Shown: positions 52,132 through 63,172 of the stretch, in pieces
Numbering within the stretch: position 1 is the first letter of the stretch
How the letters are laid out: every line of letters starts with the position of its first letter
Origin: Marchantia polymorpha subsp. ruderalis
Lineage: Eukaryota > Streptophyta > Marchantiopsida > Marchantiales > Marchantiaceae
NCBI GenBank assembly: GCA_037833965.1
Contig: AP031357.1
Coordinates: forward strand, 12,296,001 to 12,360,000
Direction: 5' to 3'
DNA length: 64,000 nt
Notes under the pieces: generated by a model
Seen by the model: the letters and a program-made list of their open reading frames with translations, nothing else
What the model was told of the DNA's origin: nothing
Databases searched by the model: none
Translations under genes and position numbers: made by a program

Positions 52132-54120
52132 TTATCCATAACGGGCAGACGCAGACCGTAGGACCATCAACTACAGAAGTCTCCCGCTTTTTAGGATCTT
52201 CCAGTCGAAGATGAATGGGTAAGTCTAGCGCGCGTAGTCTTCGATGTAAAATAAGGAATATCTAACTTGTTGCGGCGTGTCAAGCATAGCCTGGAATCAC
52301 ACCCAAGCAGGATCCCAAGCAAGTACCTGCTTAACGAAATGAAAGTGTAGATCAGTCACCAAAAACAGTGGTATATTGTCTAGAATTTTAAGACTTTCTA
52401 AACTTTGAAATAGACTCCCGGAAGTTGTAATTTACAATTCACATTATTAGACTTAGTTTACATTTTATGAAAGACATTGTTTTAAGCAATGCATGGTATA
52501 TCGATACTATATAAATTTATATGTATATTCCACTTCATAGCTTGTATCATGATTTTCTTTTCACTATGAAATAGTTGTTTAAACAATTTCCCCCATCTTT
52601 TACTGATGTGGGACCTTTTTTTTTAAAGCATGGTTCGAACTTATCATGGGAATAAACTACCGCGAAAGTGAGTTTACCAAATTTCCCAGAAAGTCTTAGA
52701 TATATCAGTTACTTTTGAATGTTCAGGCACATTTTTGCAGTAGTGGTTCATGCTTAAAACAGAGTACTTCCGATTCAACATCCACCTCCATCTAACTTCT
52801 TAACCTGAATTGAGTTTGGGTTTTTTTCTCTATGTAAGTGCTCTCTACAGACCTTTCATTGCAATTCAACTTTTAAAAGCTTTATAATTAAGCTATACAC
52901 TTTGTGCGCATGAAAAGTATTTCTCATACTACAGTAAATTATCACAAACTTGCATGAGGTTCTGTAATGTTGATAAGCGAAATACTTCCATTCATATATA
53001 TATAGACTTAGTAATTTATTTGAATATTTAGAATGATAACATTCTCATAATCTACTTAAAAAAACGATTTCAAGTAGATTAAAAGACTTGTTTAGAATGA
53101 TTCCATCAGAACATTCGAGAATTTGGAAAAATGACAAAACTGAATCAGAACCCAACGATTCACAACGCGAAAGAAAACATCTACGATAGCATATTGTAAT
53201 CAATGTGTTTCAGGAAATAAGTGGATTAAAAATATCTACGATAATCACTGCGATGTGAAGATCATATGATCTGTATGCAGTGGTGGCATCCAACGTCTTA
53301 TGATCTATGGTGGTTTTTCTTCTTTGTATAATATTGGGTAATGCTATCTGGAAACCAAAGTCAATTAATTTGTGAAAAATATTTGATTGAAAAAAATGCT
53401 ACACAATAAACTGAGAAAAATTCTAATCATGCTGATGGACTTTAATGCACTCTCTTGCAAACATGCCCAGGTATGAGTTCATATTTAAGTATAACTCTAG
53501 TGTCCAATAAACAAACAGCTCATCTCTATTTATATATCTGGAGCATTTGATCTTTGATTTGAACGGTGATTATAATCACCGTTCAAATTATGTCATTTGT
53601 AATAAAAAACCATAGCCAGATCTGTCATTTCAACTTGGTAGTACTCAATGAAGTAAAATTCTAACCGAAACCTAGGCAACTGCAAGACAAGTCAAAGCCT
53701 TTTTTATATAAGTTATCAATCTTCAAACATTGTCTTAAACATCACTTCATAAGATTATCATGATAATTATACTCTAAACTTCAAATTTTCTTGGAGCAAT
53801 ATTAATTCATGTCCCATTACAATCAAATAAGCTCAATACAATATATATTTTTATAATAAATTATGAATTATATTTAGATCTAGAAAATTAATGATTGTAT
53901 TAGAATTGCTTCAATTAAATATTTATAAGTTAATATATAAAAAATATGAATGGATTCAACACAAACTTTGCACATCTCATTGTTAATTTTTATAAAACAT
54001 GGATTATGATGAGACATATATTCTTCATAAATGTCATCATTTTTTTGAATGAAATAATATGTATTACTATGTTTTTGATGATCGTTGTCGTGTACACGTG
54101 TATTTGCTATTTTTAGCATT
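52132..54120. other. AT-rich intergenic DNA
   Basis: No gene recognised. Contains the 32-nt palindrome at 53557-53588 and becomes strongly AT-rich around 53.7-54.1 kb. Confidence 0.55.
53557..53588. repeat. 32-nt perfect palindrome
   Basis: ATTTGAACGGTGATTA is followed at once by its exact reverse complement with no spacer. The next flanking base pair (G, T) breaks the symmetry. No coding region is nearby. Confidence 0.95.
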
Positions 54121-54176
54121 GTTCTTAGGGTTAGGACTCACTCTCGTAGAAGAGTATATAGTCAGCAAAACTCAAA

Positions 54177-54256
54177 GAACTGTCAGTTCTTCAAGTTGAG
54201 CCTATCGCGTAGTAAAGCTTTTAGTCTTGTTAGCTTTGACTCTAGGTCTTTGAGAT
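54177..54256 (+). repeat. LTR-like direct repeat, copy A
   Basis: Shares GAACT, TTCAAGTT-like and AAGCTTTTAGTC, AGCTT, ACTCTAG blocks in the same order with 56484-56552. Over the 40-nt core (54215-54254 against 56513-56552) I count 31 identities, and all nine differences are transitions. The sequence just after each copy loosely resembles a decayed primer-binding site. Confidence 0.6.
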
Positions 54257-54259
54257 AGA

Positions 54260-55596
54260 GTGAGTTGGGCTCGATATGATGTGAAGTTTCGTGTTTGGTA
54301 GTGGGGTTTGCATGAGTAATTTCACTCAAAAGAATAATAATAGTAAATAATAATACGTGCTGGCTTGAGTTGCATGTTATGTGAGTCAGCTGACCACGCA
54401 GTCTGTATGTTGGTTTGTGATAGTTGTTCTAGAGGATGGCACATGTCGTTTCTGACTCCACCTAACCATGTTAATCCGATTGAACGATGCATTTGTCCTT
54501 GATGTACTTCGGAGGGGTAGATGACTTGATCTTCACATGTTATGAATTGCATATAGGCAACTAGATGGGGCTACATAGCACCCGGTCTACTGGTTCGCGC
54601 ACCTATGAAGACGTATAGCATATAATTGTAGATAGTGCTACCTCGGAGTTAGAGGGAGCTAACAACCAACCAGGAGAGCGAGTTGTGATACATTTGAGTG
54701 TGTATGCTCTCATGTCCTATGTATGTGTATGTGTGTACCATCATGGGGCTGTGAGTGTGCTTGGAGAGGATTTCTTGGAGGAATTGTTGAGGAATTGTGA
54801 GTTGTTTTAGGATTTGTACGCCCAACTCCAAGGATGGTTGATTTTGACCTGTCATGATTTCATGTATAACAAGGGCAAGATGTGGACATTGTTTCCGAAT
54901 CTGTAAATGTATGTCGATGCGTTTGGAGTTAGATTTGCAGCTGGTGGCATTTGGATCTCAAGTTTGTCAAGTGTGAAATTGTCAAAGAAGCTTTGGCGTT
55001 CGATTTGCTAGAGGTGTTCGGCCAATAAAGTTTGCAACAGTTGTCGTGGTGATTTTTACTCAGGAGATTGCTTTCTTGGGTCTACAGGAATACCAATTTT
55101 GGTATTCAAAATGAATGTCGTTATTATGGAAAAATTATCTCAAAATTTTCTGGAGACTTCCATGTCATTGTGTTAGATAACGGATGGTTGTTCTTGAATA
55201 GGGCTCGGTGTTTTGATCACTGAAGAGACTTAATAGAATTTTATTCCATCAAACCTCATATTATTCTGAAACACACACTCTGAACCTCTTGTTGAGACCA
55301 TTAGAGAAGCTCAAGGAGTAGAGTTTGACAATTGTTGTTCATATAGGCTCTTACCTCTTCTACTTTCAATCACATATGCATATTGAAGGGCATCCAATCC
55401 ATTCACGTTAGTTACCTTTGTCTATCACATTGAATATCGTTGTGAAGGTACATGGAGATTCGTAGATAAGTTTATAGGAAATGTGAAGGACATTTTGTAT
55501 GTGCTCAATTTAGTGATCTGATTATGTACATTATTTCAATTTTAGTGCATGATGTACTAAAAATTATTCAGAGATTGTTTGTAGCTAGCGTTCCAT
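54260..55596. other. Between LTR-like repeat and H4 pseudogene, unassigned
   Basis: Possible internal region of a decayed retroelement, judging by its position after the LTR-like repeat. I could not identify any conserved protein block with confidence. Confidence 0.35.
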
Positions 55597-55875
55597 CTAG
55601 GTATAGAGAAAGGTAGTGCCAAGTAGCATAAGAAGACCTTCAAAGATAATATTCAGTTTATCATCAAGCCTGCCATTCGGAGGCTTTCTAGGAGAGATGG
55701 AGTAAAGCGTATCAGTGGTCTGATTTATAAATACATCCGTGTGCTGCTAAAGATCTCTCTAGAGAATGTGATTTGTGATGAGTTGAAGTACACCTAACTC
55801 GCTCAACGGAAAATTGTCACGGCTATGGATGTTGTACGCCTTAAAGAGGCAAGGAAAAACCGTGTATGGATTTGA
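55597..55875 (+). pseudogene. Histone H4 pseudogene
   Basis: One frame reads collinearly with histone H4. It begins near GSAK, then [29 protein letters not shown] and finally KIVTAMDVV followed by LK. Compared with the nearly invariant H4, it has an in-frame TAG at 55624, a TAA at about 55795, a one-codon loss after MDVV and a stop at about 55873. Many replacements affect residues that are constant in functional H4, and the N-terminal tail is unrecognisable. It has no intron, as usual for plant H4 genes. It is therefore a dead copy. It lies between two LTR-like direct repeats (54177-54256 and 56484-56552), which raises the possibility of capture by a retroelement; chance proximity is equally open. 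Certainty on H4 homology is high. Confidence 0.9.
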
Positions 55876-56483
55876 AGGCTAAAAATTCAATTGACTCAAT
55901 TGTAGTGAATTATATATTGTACGTTCAATAGTTGGTGTTTGAAATTCGCGGGCATCTGAACGGGTGCACCATCAAAATCATGCGGAAGGTAGCCAGACAA
56001 GTACTCTGAACTTGATACATGACCAGTTCGAAATCCGGAGTATTTACTAGTCACACAAGATGTAAAAGTCTGAGAAAGTTGAGGGAAGAGGAGTATGCAT
56101 ACACATGAAAAGCTAGTTGACATTTAACAGGACTTAAATTTTTGAAAGTCTCTCCTACTCTCGAGTTCCAAAGATCAAAGCAAACGCTGTAGAAGATGTC
56201 AGAGTTTTCAAAAGAATGACAACTTCTCAATTGTTGAAAGTGCATGCACTCTTAACTTATCAACTACCACTCGTGAGATACGATGTTACTTGATGAACCA
56301 ATAGTCGTCCACGTTTGGATTGAAGTAGTTCATCAGCAAACTTCCTTTGGAACGGACAACGTTAAAAAGTATTACACTAGAAACGTTGGAACACAAAACT
56401 AGGCTAATGATACAGTAGAGAACTGCTGAAACAGTGAAGAGTATGAACAATCTGAAATTGTTACTTAGTGACGTCACATGTAG
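55876..56483. other. Unassigned DNA downstream of the H4 pseudogene
   Basis: Short frames only. No conserved protein or RNA seen. Confidence 0.4.
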
Positions 56484-56552
56484 AGAACTCTGATATCTTT
56501 GAAGTTAAAGGGAAGCTTTTAGTCCCACTAGCTTCAACTCTAGATCTCTAAG
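56484..56552 (+). repeat. LTR-like direct repeat, copy B
   Basis: Partner of the copy at 54177-54256. It is followed at about 56570-56582 by CGGGATCAAATAC, which could be a decayed initiator-Met-tRNA primer-binding site. That reading would make this the end of a 5' LTR. Confidence 0.55.
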
Positions 56553-57248
56553 GGGATCTTTACGAAACCCGGGATCAAATACCATCGAGATAATATGCGT
56601 GCCAAGTTGGGGTCATATTTAGACAAATATAGTAATCCGAGTGTACGGGTTGGGTCAAGTACCACGACATTTCTTGTAAAAAAAACACATGTCATTTCCT
56701 TACAACTTGATCCCATTGAAAGACAGTGAGATAATGGGTCCTTTGCTCGAGTTATTAGTTTTTTGTGCACTGGTGCTACTGCATATGCTGTTGTCGTGGA
56801 ACAAAAAATATCTACATTTCGAACAAAACAACTGTCTTTCAAAATCGTAGAAATTCAATCAAATTGAACCTTGTTGCGGTTTCTGCTCAGGAGCAATAAA
56901 CTACATGATTTTCATATTTTGCATCTTCAAAAACTAGCGTGGTTTTGGCTTGAGGTGACATTAGAAAATGAATACTCTCCACGCCAATCCTCTCCCTCAC
57001 ATTTTTATTTTCATAGCAGGTAATTTTCAGCTTGAACAATGGAGAGTGGTCCTGCCGCTTGGAAGGATAGTGAGTGCATGAGCAAATGATTAGAGGGTGG
57101 ACGCAGCTGTTCTACTTAGAAAATTGCTTTCGATCACCTTGGAAGATTGGCTTTCATTTACTGGCAGCTAGCTGCGTTGGGTACCGCGGCTACCGCCATA
57201 ATGTGCTTATCAACAACGTGAGATCACCACCAAGTTTTTAATTTTTCT

Positions 57249-57880
57249 TTGAAAATCTACACAATGGATAAGCGAAATGCTATCCCTCTTGTTTTCATAA
57301 GTATGCTCTTGACTCGAATCATTGTAGAGAGACAAATGGAGGAGGAGAAAACTATTTTTGCAATTCTGCTATGCGGTTTACAACTGTTTCAACAATTTGT
57401 TGAAACTGTTGTAAAAGAATTGGGGATGGTATTTCATAGTCGGGCTTCAAAATAGATTAGGCATCGGAGAAGACACCAAGGTTTTGCAAATACTGTACTC
57501 TTGGGAACATATTCAGAGTAGGAATTTGTGAAAAGCTTCCAAATTCTGCCAACAACATTTGAATTTATCGTAGGATTAGTAGGTCGATGAAGAAGTATGC
57601 ACGAGGTGGAGAAATTGAAGTTCGACACAAGATAGATGTTGCTCTTAATCGATTGGGGACAGGAAATTATCTCAAAATGTGTGATGATTTGTATGACATT
57701 AGTGAAGAACTTGCTTTTATTATTGTAAGAGAATTTTGTGCAATACTTGTACAAATAGAATTCTTGCTGTTTGTGCCTAAGTGAATTGCAAGTAGTATTT
57801 AAGAGGTTGCCAGTCAGTTTGAAAAAAATCATGGGATTCCAAATATTGTGGGTGCTATAGATTGCAGTCTGTGGTAACTC
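57249..57880 (+). pseudogene. PIF/Harbinger-type transposase remnant
   Basis: Frame-hopping plus-strand translation gives motifs of the Harbinger/HARBI1 DDE nuclease family. SFQILPTTFEFIVGLV lies at about 57530-57580. A helix-turn-helix-like VALNRLGTGN with EELAFIIVREFCAIL lies at about 57630-57750. QFEKNHGIPNIVGAIDCSLW lies at about 57815-57875 and contains the first catalytic Asp (GAIDC). Stops and frame changes interrupt it, and sequence after the GAIDC block is not recognisable, so the remaining catalytic residues are lost. I could not find terminal inverted repeats or the 3-bp TAA/TTA target duplication that intact elements carry. Confidence 0.75.
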
Positions 57881-58015
57881 ACTTTTTGTTTTTGTGCGGA
57901 ATTTAAACATTTTACGAAAACAGTACCGCAGCTGTAACTGTAAATAGTAATCGGTACACAAAAATAGAGTGAAAATGGATGATCGCGGGTCCAGGATAAT
58001 CCAGGAGTTTGGCGC

Positions 58016-58690
58016 AATGTACGGGACAGGCGCCCTGGCCCGAACGGACGGTTCCTACGGAGGGGAAGCGCCTTAGGCGCGAGCAGGAGAAAACGCCTTC
58101 GGCGATAGACGCCTTCGGCGCTAGAGTGAATCCCTCATGACTGTCCCAATTCGTAACGCCTTGATCTAGTTAGGGTCTTGTTGAAAAGATCTCAACGCGT
58201 TCGTTCTAATGAGCCCAAGAACTTGTGGAACAGATAAAAGATCACTGAGTTATGAGTGTCGGAAGTTACTGATATGGAGGGTCTTCGGCGGTGTATTCCT
58301 TCGCCTGAGCGCCTTCGGCGCCAGCGCATCGATATTAGGTCAACGCCTTCGGGGGAAGCGACTTCGGCCGTACGCCTTCGACGGTACGTCCTCGACGGAC
58401 ACGTGCGCATTCGGCGCAACGGAACCCATGCGGCGAGAGCGCCTTTGGCGGGACAAGACAGAACAACGGAAAGGACAAGACGCATTGACTTCGGTCAACG
58501 CCTTCGGCGGAAGCGCCTTTGGCGATGCACCTACGTCAACGACACCTTCAAGGGTACGCCTTCGGCGCTGCGGGAGATTGATTTTGGCGGAAGATGTACG
58601 CCTTTGGCGATACGGAGAGAGAAAATTCGGGAATCGGCTAGAGGCGAAGTCCTTCGCCGCCACGCCTTCGGCGCTGCGCGAGCAGGGCTA
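58016..58690. repeat. GC-rich island of dispersed 11-nt palindromes
   Basis: The palindrome CGCCTTCGGCG occurs exactly at 58094, 58110, 58310, 58499, 58557 and 58663. CGCCTTTGGCG occurs at 58440, 58514 and 58599, and CGCCTTAGGCG at 58069. Looser variants lie near 58344, 58370 and 58405. Each can form a CGCC/GGCG stem around three bases. Spacing is irregular, so it is not a tandem array. I saw no exact copy elsewhere in the window. A small inverted pair GGGACAG / CTGTCCC (58023, about 58141) flanks the first three copies. The island is sharply GC-rich between a decayed Harbinger remnant and a copia flank. Overlapping long frames on both strands follow from the composition and are not called as genes. 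Confidence 0.85.
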
Positions 58691-58779
58691 AGTCGACGGA
58701 CGACAGCGGAAATCAAATTCAATTCTCGTGCGTGTGAGCTGTAAGACCAAATATTGCATGTGTGAAATAAAACTAGAAT

Positions 58780-59460
58780 TAGCCAAGGAGTTAATCATGG
58801 TTAAGATAGTTATGACTAAATCTAGCTAGTTATGACTAAGTCTAGCTAGTTTAGCTATAATGTCTATACTTGGCGGAATAACTAGAGAAGTTCTAGAAGA
58901 TTTGAGTGAGCACTTCTATTTTGTCTTGTACAAAAGTCTAGATTCCAAGAGAAAAGACTTTTGAACTTCATGTTTAGTTTTGATTGGTTTGATTAAAGTA
59001 AGGAGTATTCCATTGGTGAGACTAAGTCTAATGTTGACTTAGTGGAAAGTGGAAGTTCTAGAAGTGGGAAAGGCACAAATGGCATGTCGTCACCTCAATC
59101 TAGGGATTAGTAAACATCTAGAAGGTTTAGGGGGCCAATGGCATGTTGCCACATATTGATAACTAGTCAACCTTACTATGGTTTATCTTCGTAAAAGTAA
59201 GTTAGATAGAAATTACCATTTGTTACTATGGTAAATTTTCAAGTAGTATATATAGAGAGGTAGGGAAGAGCCTCTTAAGCAAGTTTGCAGAGTTCATATG
59301 TAGAGACGTGTTTCATGTATGAAAGAGTGACGAATTTTCAGTACCTTGGAGTGTCAATGAGTGTATGAGTTGGAGTGATACCTTGAAAGATTGTGTGAGA
59401 GGGTGTTTAGGTTATTAGTATGATGCGGAATCCTAGTCTTCTAGAATCATGATGAGCTAT
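58780..59460 (+). other. Flank 5' of the copia element, possible unrelated LTR
   Basis: Starts with a 20-bp near-duplicate (AGTTATGACTAAATCTAGCT, then the same with G). It includes a TATA-like TATATATAG at about 59247-59256 about 0.2 kb before recognisable gag. It would be the expected place for a 5' LTR, yet I find no match to the 3' LTR candidate at 63211. Confidence 0.35.
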
Positions 59461-59486
59461 TGAAAAGCCATCTGAGGTAAACCTGA

Positions 59487-59930
59487 GTGAGAGTCAGCCC
59501 GGAGGTTGCAATACTGGGTTCAAGCAGCAGAGATCGAGATCCCCTTAGCGTAGGAGAGTTTAGTTTCAGGTTCCATACCCCTAACAAGAGGAACTTGAAG
59601 AACTTGGTGTGTTGGAGATGTGGCAAGAATGGCCATATCAAGAAGGACTGTCGGATGCAAATCAGAGATGCGAATCTTCCTCAAGTGGCGAATGTTGCGG
59701 AGCATCTTCACTCTGAAGAGGAAGACGTGTTTACCGACGGTCTATGATGCCAGAGGTATGCCTTCTGTAGTTCATCAACAGTTCTTGGTGATGTATAGAT
59801 TTTGGATAGTGTTTGTTATTATCACATTTGCTACATTAGAGAGTTCTTCTATACTTTCTCAGGATCAAACAGGTCTGTTCTTATGGGAAATGACCAACCT
59901 TGTAAGATTGAAGGTGTTGGATTGTTAAAA
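59487..59930 (+). pseudogene. Copia gag C-terminus and protease region
   Basis: A gag zinc knuckle CWRCGKNGHIKKDC (C-x2-C-x4-H-x4-C) is intact at 59609-59651. The frame ends at 59747. The protease region continues in another frame with only weak traces of the active-site segment, so the gag-protease part cannot be made as one product. Confidence 0.75.
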
Positions 59931-59935
59931 TTCGC

Positions 59936-61040
59936 ATGTTTGATGGTGTAAATCGAACACTGACACACGTTAGATTTATACCTAATATGAGAAAGAACTT
60001 GATATCTCTTGAAGTGTTAGACTCACACGGCTTGGAATGGAACTCTAGGCATGGAGTGTTAGATGTCAAATCTAGTGATAAGAAGGTTATACTTAAGGGT
60101 CATAAGCACAATAATCTGTACTTATTAGAGGGCACCACAATTTGTGGAGAAGTCAACTTTACCAGATCTCGCAGAGAGATGTCTCATTTATGGCATTCCA
60201 GACTAGGCCATATGAGTGATAGGTACTTGTCTCTTCTTGATGACAAGAAAGTGTTACCGAGTTTGGGTGTACTTGATTTGCATTTTGTGAACACTGAATC
60301 ATGGGAAAACAACATATGCGAGCTTTTAGTGTTGGAACTCATAATTCCAAGGAGATACTGGAGTATGTACATAGTGACGTATGGGGTCCATCTCCTACTG
60401 CCTCACTCTAAGGAAAGCTCTACTATGTTTCTTTTATAGATGATTACTCTAGTTATGTGTGGGTATATTTTCTTACTCACAAGTCTGAGGTCTTTTCAAC
60501 CTTCAAAACTTGGTGCATTCAAGTTGAGAATCAAACTGGCAATAGGGTAAAATATTTACGGTCAGATAATGGCGGCAAATATACTTCTGAGGAGTTTCAG
60601 AGGTATTGTACAGAGGAGAGAATTACTCGTCACTTCACGACATTTTACACTTCCAAACAAAATGTTATTTTTGAAAGACTCAACAAAACAGTGTTGGAAA
60701 AGGTGCGGATTATGCTAAGTGAATCTGGTTTACCATGAGAGTTTTTGGTCGAAGCCGTCAACACCGCAGTTTATATGGTGAACCTCTCTCCTTCGAGTGC
60801 AATCCAATTTTCCACACCGTTTGAACTCAAGCATAAACGGATGGCGGATTACAGCCGCTTGAAGGTTTTTGGCTGTATTGCTTATCCTCTTACGCCAAAA
60901 GAGCACAGAATTAAGTTAGATCCTACGTCCAAGAAATGTTGTTTTCTTGGATATGCTAGTGGAGTGAAAGGTTACAGGCTATGTAATCCACTAGCACGTA
61001 AGGTGATTGTCAGTCGAGATGTTTCTTTCAATGAGCTTGG
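59936..61040 (+). pseudogene. Copia integrase region
   Basis: The pre-integrase block has SHLWHSRLGHMSDRYL at about 60181-60230. The core begins with SFIDDYSSYVWVYFL (first acidic residue, about 60430-60475) and continues with YLRSDNGGKYTSEEF (second). The ENQTGN and FERLNKTVLEK blocks follow, the latter holding the conserved Glu. A frameshift separates the zinc-binding part from the core, and a stop at about 60736 cuts the core from FLVEAVNTAVYMVNLSPSSA. The C-terminal FGCIAYPLTPKEHRIKLDP block lies at about 60870-60930. Confidence 0.85.
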
Positions 61041-61419
61041 CTTATTGAAAGAGGGGGAGAATTCTAAGACTTCTCGTAGTGACAAGGAAAAATCTCCAGT
61101 CACGGTTATCGATGTGGGAGAGTTTGATCATTATATCACTAATGATCTATCACAAGAAGAAGCACCGGTTCATCAAGAACATGAGGAACTTGAGCGAATT
61201 ATCATTGATGAGCCTATTGCAATAGTTTCAGACAACAGAAATCAACCTGAAACGTCAACTATGAGATCGCATTGTGCTAGTATGGTTCCTGAAAGGTTTG
61301 GTGTGTGGGCAAATTCATCCATTCTAGAAGATTGTGACTTTGATATCGAAGATAGGGATGGTATAGCGTTGATTTTGGAAGAAGGTGAACCTTCTTCATA
61401 CAAGGAAGCTCAAGCTTCG

Positions 61420-62270
61420 GTCAATAAGCTTGAGTGGAAAACTGCTATGGAGCGGGAGATGGAATCCCTGATTAACAATAAGACTTGGGAGCTGGTTGAG
61501 ACTCCTATCAATCAAATGGTGATTGACTCCAAGTGGGTGTACAAGCTGAAAGATAATTCAGGAGGAGACGAGGCAAAAATCTTCAAAGCTAGGTTGGTGG
61601 CTAGAGGTTTCACCCAAGAGAAGGGCGTGGACTACAACAAAGTTTTCTCACTAGTAGCTAAATATGCTACAATTTGTCTGGTATGTGCACTGGCTGCAAT
61701 ATTTGATCTTGTTATGGATCAGATGGATGTGGTTACAGCTTTCCTCTATGGATATTTAGAGTTGGAGATCTACATGAGACAACCTGTTGGTTTTGAGGTC
61801 AAAGGCAAAGAGAGGTTGGTTTGTAGATTATTGAAATCATTGTATGGATTGAAGCAAGCTCCTATGTAGTGGAACACGCTATTTGATCAGTTCATGAAGG
61901 CACAAGGATTTTTTCGAAGCATGTATGATCCTTGTGTTTACATGAAGAAGGTAAATGATGAGACGTTCAATCTCATCATTTTAGTACTCTACGTTGACGA
62001 TATGCTCATATTGGCAAAAAACCAATCCGATGTTGATGAATGCAAGAATAAGTTGAAGTCTGCATTTAAGATGAAGAATATGGGGGAGTCAAAGAGAATA
62101 TTACGCATGAAGATACATAGAGATCATGAGCAGAAGAAACTATGGTTGAGTCAAGGCAAGTATGTTTGTCGTATACTTGACAGGTTCAACATGATGGATT
62201 CCAAAGGAGTATGGACTCCTTTGGCAGCACATTTCAAACTCTCTGCAGCTCAATTAGTTATGGCCTTCGG
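61420..62270 (+). pseudogene. Copia reverse transcriptase
   Basis: Conserved blocks run from WKTAMEREMESLINNKTWEL through KARLVARGFTQEKGVDY, DQMDVVTAFLYGYLE and LLKSLYGLKQAP to the catalytic LYVDDMLIL box at about 61987-62013. A TAG at 61867 breaks the chain between the palm blocks. Its position corresponds to a codon that is usually Arg or Gln in relatives, so a C-to-T change of CAG is likely. The reading breaks again near 62280. Confidence 0.9.
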
Positions 62271-62315
62271 GGTGATCTGCACCCGTGTTTGGCGCCAGGA
62301 TGACGTACGGATGCG

Positions 62316-63020
62316 GTGGAGAAAGGAAATATGTCATGTGTTCCCTATGAACAAGCTGTAGGCAGCCTCATGTATTTGATGGTGTGCACTAGGCCGGACA
62401 TTGCTTTTGCGATGGGCAAGGTGAGCAGGTACATGTCAAATCCAGGGAAAGTTCATTGGGAAGCAGTGAAATGGATTTTGAGATATTTGAAGAGTACTGT
62501 GGATTATGGCTTATTGTTTGATGGTCTATTAGACAATGCCAAATCCTTGTTTGGTTACGTTGATGCTGACTAAGGACAAGATCTAGATAAAAGGAGATCT
62601 ACAACTGAGTATGTATTTACACTTGGCGGTGGAAGCATTAGTTGGAGTTATACCTTGCAGAAATGCGTAGCTCAGTCAATAACGGAAGCTGAATATGTCG
62701 CAGCAGCAGAAGCGGCAAAGGAAGCTATTTGGTTGGATAGGCTTATCATGGAAATGGGATTGAAGCAAGGCGTGGTTAATCTTCATTGTGATAGCCAGAG
62801 CGCTTTACATTTGGCCGCGAACCTGGTCATGGATAGCAGAGTGAAGCACATTGACATCAGGTATCATTTTATTAGACAAGCAGTGTCTGATAAAACGATT
62901 GAGCTAGTCAAGATCGACGGTAAACTCAATCCAGCTGATGCTTTGACCAAAGTTATTCCATTGGAGAGTTTCAGGCGACATTGTGCTACCATGCAAGTTG
63001 TGCATGGGGAGCACATGTAA
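62316..63020 (+). pseudogene. Copia RNase H
   Basis: The connection block [20 protein letters not shown] is followed by [16 protein letters not shown] and DYGLLFDG. RNase H follows with FGYVDADxG (a stop replaces one residue at 62572), KRRSTTEYVFTLGGG, SITEAEYVAAAEAAKEAIWL and HCDSQSALHLAAN, and finally HIDIRYHFIRQ and NPADALTK. Active-site Asp and Glu residues survive in the sequence, but the stop divides the domain. Confidence 0.9.
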
Positions 63021-63172
63021 ACTTTGCTAGCATAGTAACTCTATTTACCTCTTTATGTTATTACTCTATCCTGTTATGGCTACGGTCTAGTTCTAGTTAA
63101 CTCTCGTATAAAAAGGGGCCTTGTAATAGGCTTCTGTCTAGAACTTTCCGCTGAGTAATAATATAGGTTTCA

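Noticed and set aside
57434-57961. 175-codon minus-strand frame
   Set aside because: Antisense to the Harbinger transposase remnant, whose plus-strand motifs are clear.
58209-58744. Two overlapping frames of about 160 codons plus antisense frames
   Set aside because: They follow from GC-rich composition and the palindromes, whose translations repeat as RLRR, AFG and PKA. No domain is recognisable.
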